Assembly (NCBI GenBank): GCA_024640205.1
Contig: JAHEFL010000114.1
Location: 1 to 6,271, forward strand
Length of the DNA: 6,271 nucleotides
Direction of reading: 5' to 3'
From: Flavobacteriales bacterium
GTDB taxonomy: Bacteria; Bacteroidota; Bacteroidia; Flavobacteriales_F; PHOS-HE28
Below are positions 3,931 through 6,271 of this stretch, piece after piece. The notes beneath the pieces were generated by a model. The model was given only the letters and a program-made list of their open reading frames with translations. It did no database searches and had not been told where the DNA came from. The position numbers were made by a program, and so were the translations under genes. Numbering within the stretch: position 1 is the first letter of the stretch; each line of letters opens with the position of its first letter.

Positions 3931-6271
3931 TCAGGGCATCTTCACGAAGCGCGCGCTCCGCTGCTGTCCCTCTTGTGTAAGCCGCACGGTATAGGTGCCG
4001 GGCGACCATCCTTGAACGGACACCGCGATGCGACCGCTGGCATTCGCCGTTCGTTGGAGCACCACACGACCTTGCGCATCGAACACCTCCATCGCGACAT
4101 CACCCACAGCGGATGCTGGCAGCTCAATGAAGAGCTGGTCCCGAACGGGCGATGGCCATAATGCGAAAGCACCGACCTCCGTATCGCCCATACCAACGAT
4201 CAGGATCGTGATCGGGTCGCTGATCGCCGAACAGTCGTTCTCATTGATCACCTCCACTTGGTAATCGCCACTGGTGCCCACCACATGCACCTGACCTGTT
4301 TCACCGTCGATCGGCTCTCCGTCCAGGTACCACTGATTGTCGGTCGCGGAGCTGCTGATCAGCGTCAACTCCCCATCCTGGGTGATGGTCGGCAAGGCAG
4401 GCAGCGAGTTGATCAGGAAGCTCAGGGTATCACTGTATGCGATGCAACCGGAGGCGTTGCGAACGACCAGGCTCAAGGGACCTTCCTCGCCATACGCCAA
4501 GGGGTTCTCCGTGCTACCGTTGCTCCATTCATAGACGGACATATCCATGGGGCCTGTGACATCGATGGTTTCTCCATCGCAGAATTCCGGAGGGCCATCC
4601 ACCAACAGATCGAAGTCGTCCACATTGCTTGTGATCAGTGCCTCGAACGCATTGAGCTTCCCATGGCCCCACAGGTTGTTCGGAACAGTCCCTGTGAACG
4701 CATCGCTCATCGCCGTGGAATTGATGGCCTCCATCACTTCCTCATGGGTGGCCAGGGGGCATTTCTCCAGGTACAGGGCTGCTGCACCAGCGACCACGGG
4801 CGAGGCCATGGAGGTACCGCCGTTGCGGATGTGCATGCCACCCGCATCCACCTTATCCCCGGTGCCATTGATGAAAGCCTCCAGGATGGCCAGCGGTGCT
4901 GCGCTGAAGGTGATGTCACCGGTGGCCGCGAGGTCCGGCTTCAGGCGGTCATCGCGCGTGGGTCCCTTGCTGCTGGTGGATCGGATGTCGTTTTCCGTTC
5001 CCACCACCGTTTGGGGATTCCCATAGTAATCCACGTAGCTCACCTCGTTCACATAGTTCGCCACGGTGAGCACATGCGGTGAGCAGGCCCAGGAGTCCAC
5101 CATATGCTTGTTGTTGTCCGGCATTACGTAGTTCGCGATCGGCGGATACTCACCCACCGTAGGTATGGTGGAGACCATGTTCGATGTGCCGATGATGGAA
5201 CTGCTCCACACGTCGTACTTGCCTGCCCCGGTCGTGATGAAGCGGAAGTTGTAAGCGTTGGAATCGGGAGTCTGCATGTGGATCTGCAACAGATACTGTC
5301 CACCGCGCTGCACGGCATAGGTCTCCACGGTGGCAAGCAGGTTGCCATCGAAACTCATGAGCGGCTCGGTGAGCACCACACCCAGGTTCTGCGCGATGGT
5401 ATGGAAAGGTGTTCTACCACGATACTGGAGCGTTGGGCTCACACGGTCAGCACCGATCGCATACTGCACACCGGAGAGGTCGGCCAGGTCCGCCCACACC
5501 TCGAAGAACACGGCACCATAGCCCAGCGAACTGTTCGCGTTGTATTTGAACCACGTGAACGTGGTGTCGGCACTGACGTCCGATCGCAAATGGTAGGGTT
5601 GGTACTGAGCGGCATCACCCGTGTTCCCCGCCGCGCAAACCATCACACGTCCTCCCTGTTCTTCGAGCAGGTCATCGATCAGCAGTGCTGCGGCATCCTG
5701 TCCATCGTGGCTGCCTGAGTAAGAGCCCAGGCTGGCATTCACCACGGCGGGTTTGCCGAGGGCCGCGGCTTCGTCGAAGATGTACTTCACACCATCCGCC
5801 ACCTTGGCTCGGAAATTCCCACCGAAGCTGGCCGAAACGATGATGAGATCCGCACCTGGGGCGACACCCTTGTGACGACCGTTCGCGAGGCCGTTCCCGG
5901 CAGCTGTACCGGTTACCGTGGAACCATGCCCGTTGTACGCAGGCTGGTCGATCGAGGTCATCATCCCGGCGTTGATCTGCGCGCTGGTCCATACCTGACC
6001 GTAGTTGTACGGTTGCGGTGTCTGGCCATTGATGGGCAGGGTCTGGTCCCAATACTTCCATATCCGAGTGGTACCATCCGCGTTCTTGAAGTCGCCGTGC
6101 TGCCAGTCCATTCCGGAATCGATGATCCCCATGACGACCCCGCTGCCATCATAGGTGCTTGGCAAGGGGATCTCTCCGCTATGGACCGAGTTGATGTGGT
6201 TCTTCACCCGCATGGAATCGTTCAGTACCACACCGGCGTCCATGCTGAATTCAAAGAAGCGGACCGCCGGA
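3931..6271 (-). CDS. Secreted S8 subtilisin-like serine protease with T9SS sorting domain (5' partial)
   Basis: The frame runs from the window edge (PAVRFFEFS precedes the first visible Met at 6243) to TGA at 3931-3933, so signal peptide and any prodomain lie outside. Counting from that Met, the subtilase triad is complete: D42 in GIIDSGMDW, H106 in NGHGSTVTGT and S478 in GGTSMASPVVAG; N207 in CAAGNTG is the likely oxyanion asparagine. VNASLGS (168-174) and GVAPGADL (126-133) are further family marks. Between N207 and the DSWACSPHVLTVANY strand (about 383-397) lies an insert of about 170 residues rich in beta strands. After the catalytic domain (ends near 545) come two Ig-like modules (about 550-612 with YEWSNGS; about 615-685 with NQWYLDGEPI and SGDYQVEV). 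A type A T9SS sorting domain follows (about 692-770, LWPSPVRDQLFIELP to SPGTYTVRL). It should be exported by Sec and the T9SS to act as an extracellular or surface protease; its substrate is unknown. Confidence 0.95.
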   Translation of the reverse strand, partial: PAVRFFEFSMDAGVVLNDSMRVKNHINSVHSGEIPLPSTYDGSGVVMGIIDSGMDWQHGDFKNADGTTRIWKYWDQTLPINGQTPQPYNYGQVWTSAQINAGMMTSIDQPAYNGHGSTVTGTAAGNGLANGRHKGVAPGADLIIVSASFGGNFRAKVADGVKYIFDEAAALGKPAVVNASLGSYSGSHDGQDAAALLIDDLLEEQGGRVMVCAAGNTGDAAQYQPYHLRSDVSADTTFTWFKYNANSSLGYGAVFFEVWADLADLSGVQYAIGADRVSPTLQYRGRTPFHTIAQNLGVVLTEPLMSFDGNLLATVETYAVQRGGQYLLQIHMQTPDSNAYNFRFITTGAGKYDVWSSSIIGTSNMVSTIPTVGEYPPIANYVMPDNNKHMVDSWACSPHVLTVANYVNEVSYVDYYGNPQTVVGTENDIRSTSSKGPTRDDRLKPDLAATGDITFSAAPLAILEAFINGTGDKVDAGGMHIRNGGTSMASPVVAGAAALYLEKCPLATHEEVMEAINSTAMSDAFTGTVPNNLWGHGKLNAFEALITSNVDDFDLLVDGPPEFCDGETIDVTGPMDMSVYEWSNGSTENPLAYGEEGPLSLVVRNASGCIAYSDTLSFLINSLPALPTITQDGELTLISSSATDNQWYLDGEPIDGETGQVHVVGTSGDYQVEVINENDCSAISDPITILIVGMGDTEVGAFALWPSPVRDQLFIELPASAVGDVAMEVFDAQGRVVLQRTANASGRIAVSVQGWSPGTYTVRLTQEGQQRSARFVKMP

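Noticed and set aside
4258..5718. Two long plus-strand open frames (4258-5082 and 5104-5718)
   Set aside because: Both are antisense to the S8 protease, whose motifs prove the minus-strand frame is real; the translations show no family features.
1..6271. tRNA or rRNA genes, CRISPR array, insertion sequence, toxin-antitoxin or phage-defence genes
   Set aside because: No cloverleaf, spaced direct repeats, transposase motifs, terminal inverted repeats or defence-family signatures were seen on either strand by eye.

Overview
The window reads as a compact, high-GC Bacteroidota chromosome segment, most likely from a Flavobacteriales-like lineage. Three things point there. The genes at both edges end in type IX secretion (T9SS) type A C-terminal sorting domains. 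The regulator is a short (188 aa) Crp/Fnr protein of a form common in Bacteroidota. Several starts have TAnnTTTG-like -7 boxes, with no convincing Shine-Dalgarno sequences. Lineage is inferred from these traits, not from a marker gene.

Layout, left to right: (1) positions 2-937, plus strand, the 3' end of a secreted lamin-tail-domain protein with a T9SS sorting domain; its 5' end lies outside the window. (2) 938-1540, minus strand, a DinB-superfamily protein whose stop codon directly abuts that of gene 1. (3) 1597-2163, minus strand, a Crp/Fnr-family regulator. (4) 2209-3201, plus strand, divergent from the regulator, an AspA/AstE-type zinc carboxypeptidase/acylase. (5) 3211-3552, plus strand, a small DUF202 membrane protein. 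(6) 3574-3924, plus strand, a MmcQ/YjbR-family protein. (7) 3931-6271, minus strand, a large secreted S8 subtilisin-like protease with Ig-like modules and a T9SS sorting domain; its N-terminus lies outside the window. No RNA genes, mobile elements, CRISPR arrays or long repeats were seen, and no gap between genes exceeds 56 bases.

How the parts may work together: the two edge genes are separate exported proteins that depend on a T9SS encoded elsewhere. The central block may be a small regulatory unit. A perfect FNR-type palindrome (TTGAT-N4-ATCAA) sits between the regulator and the DinB-like gene. The regulator carries the E-x-x-S-R recognition-helix residues that read TTGAT half-sites in FNR. 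The palindrome is centred about 42 bases before the DinB start and lies behind a -7-like box, which is the geometry of a class II activated promoter. AspA, DUF202 and MmcQ lie head to tail and are probably at least partly co-transcribed.

No clearly new multi-gene system is visible. The most informative signals are the regulator/operator/DinB arrangement and a recurring TA-N2-TT box exactly 4 bases before ATG, which suggests leaderless transcription.
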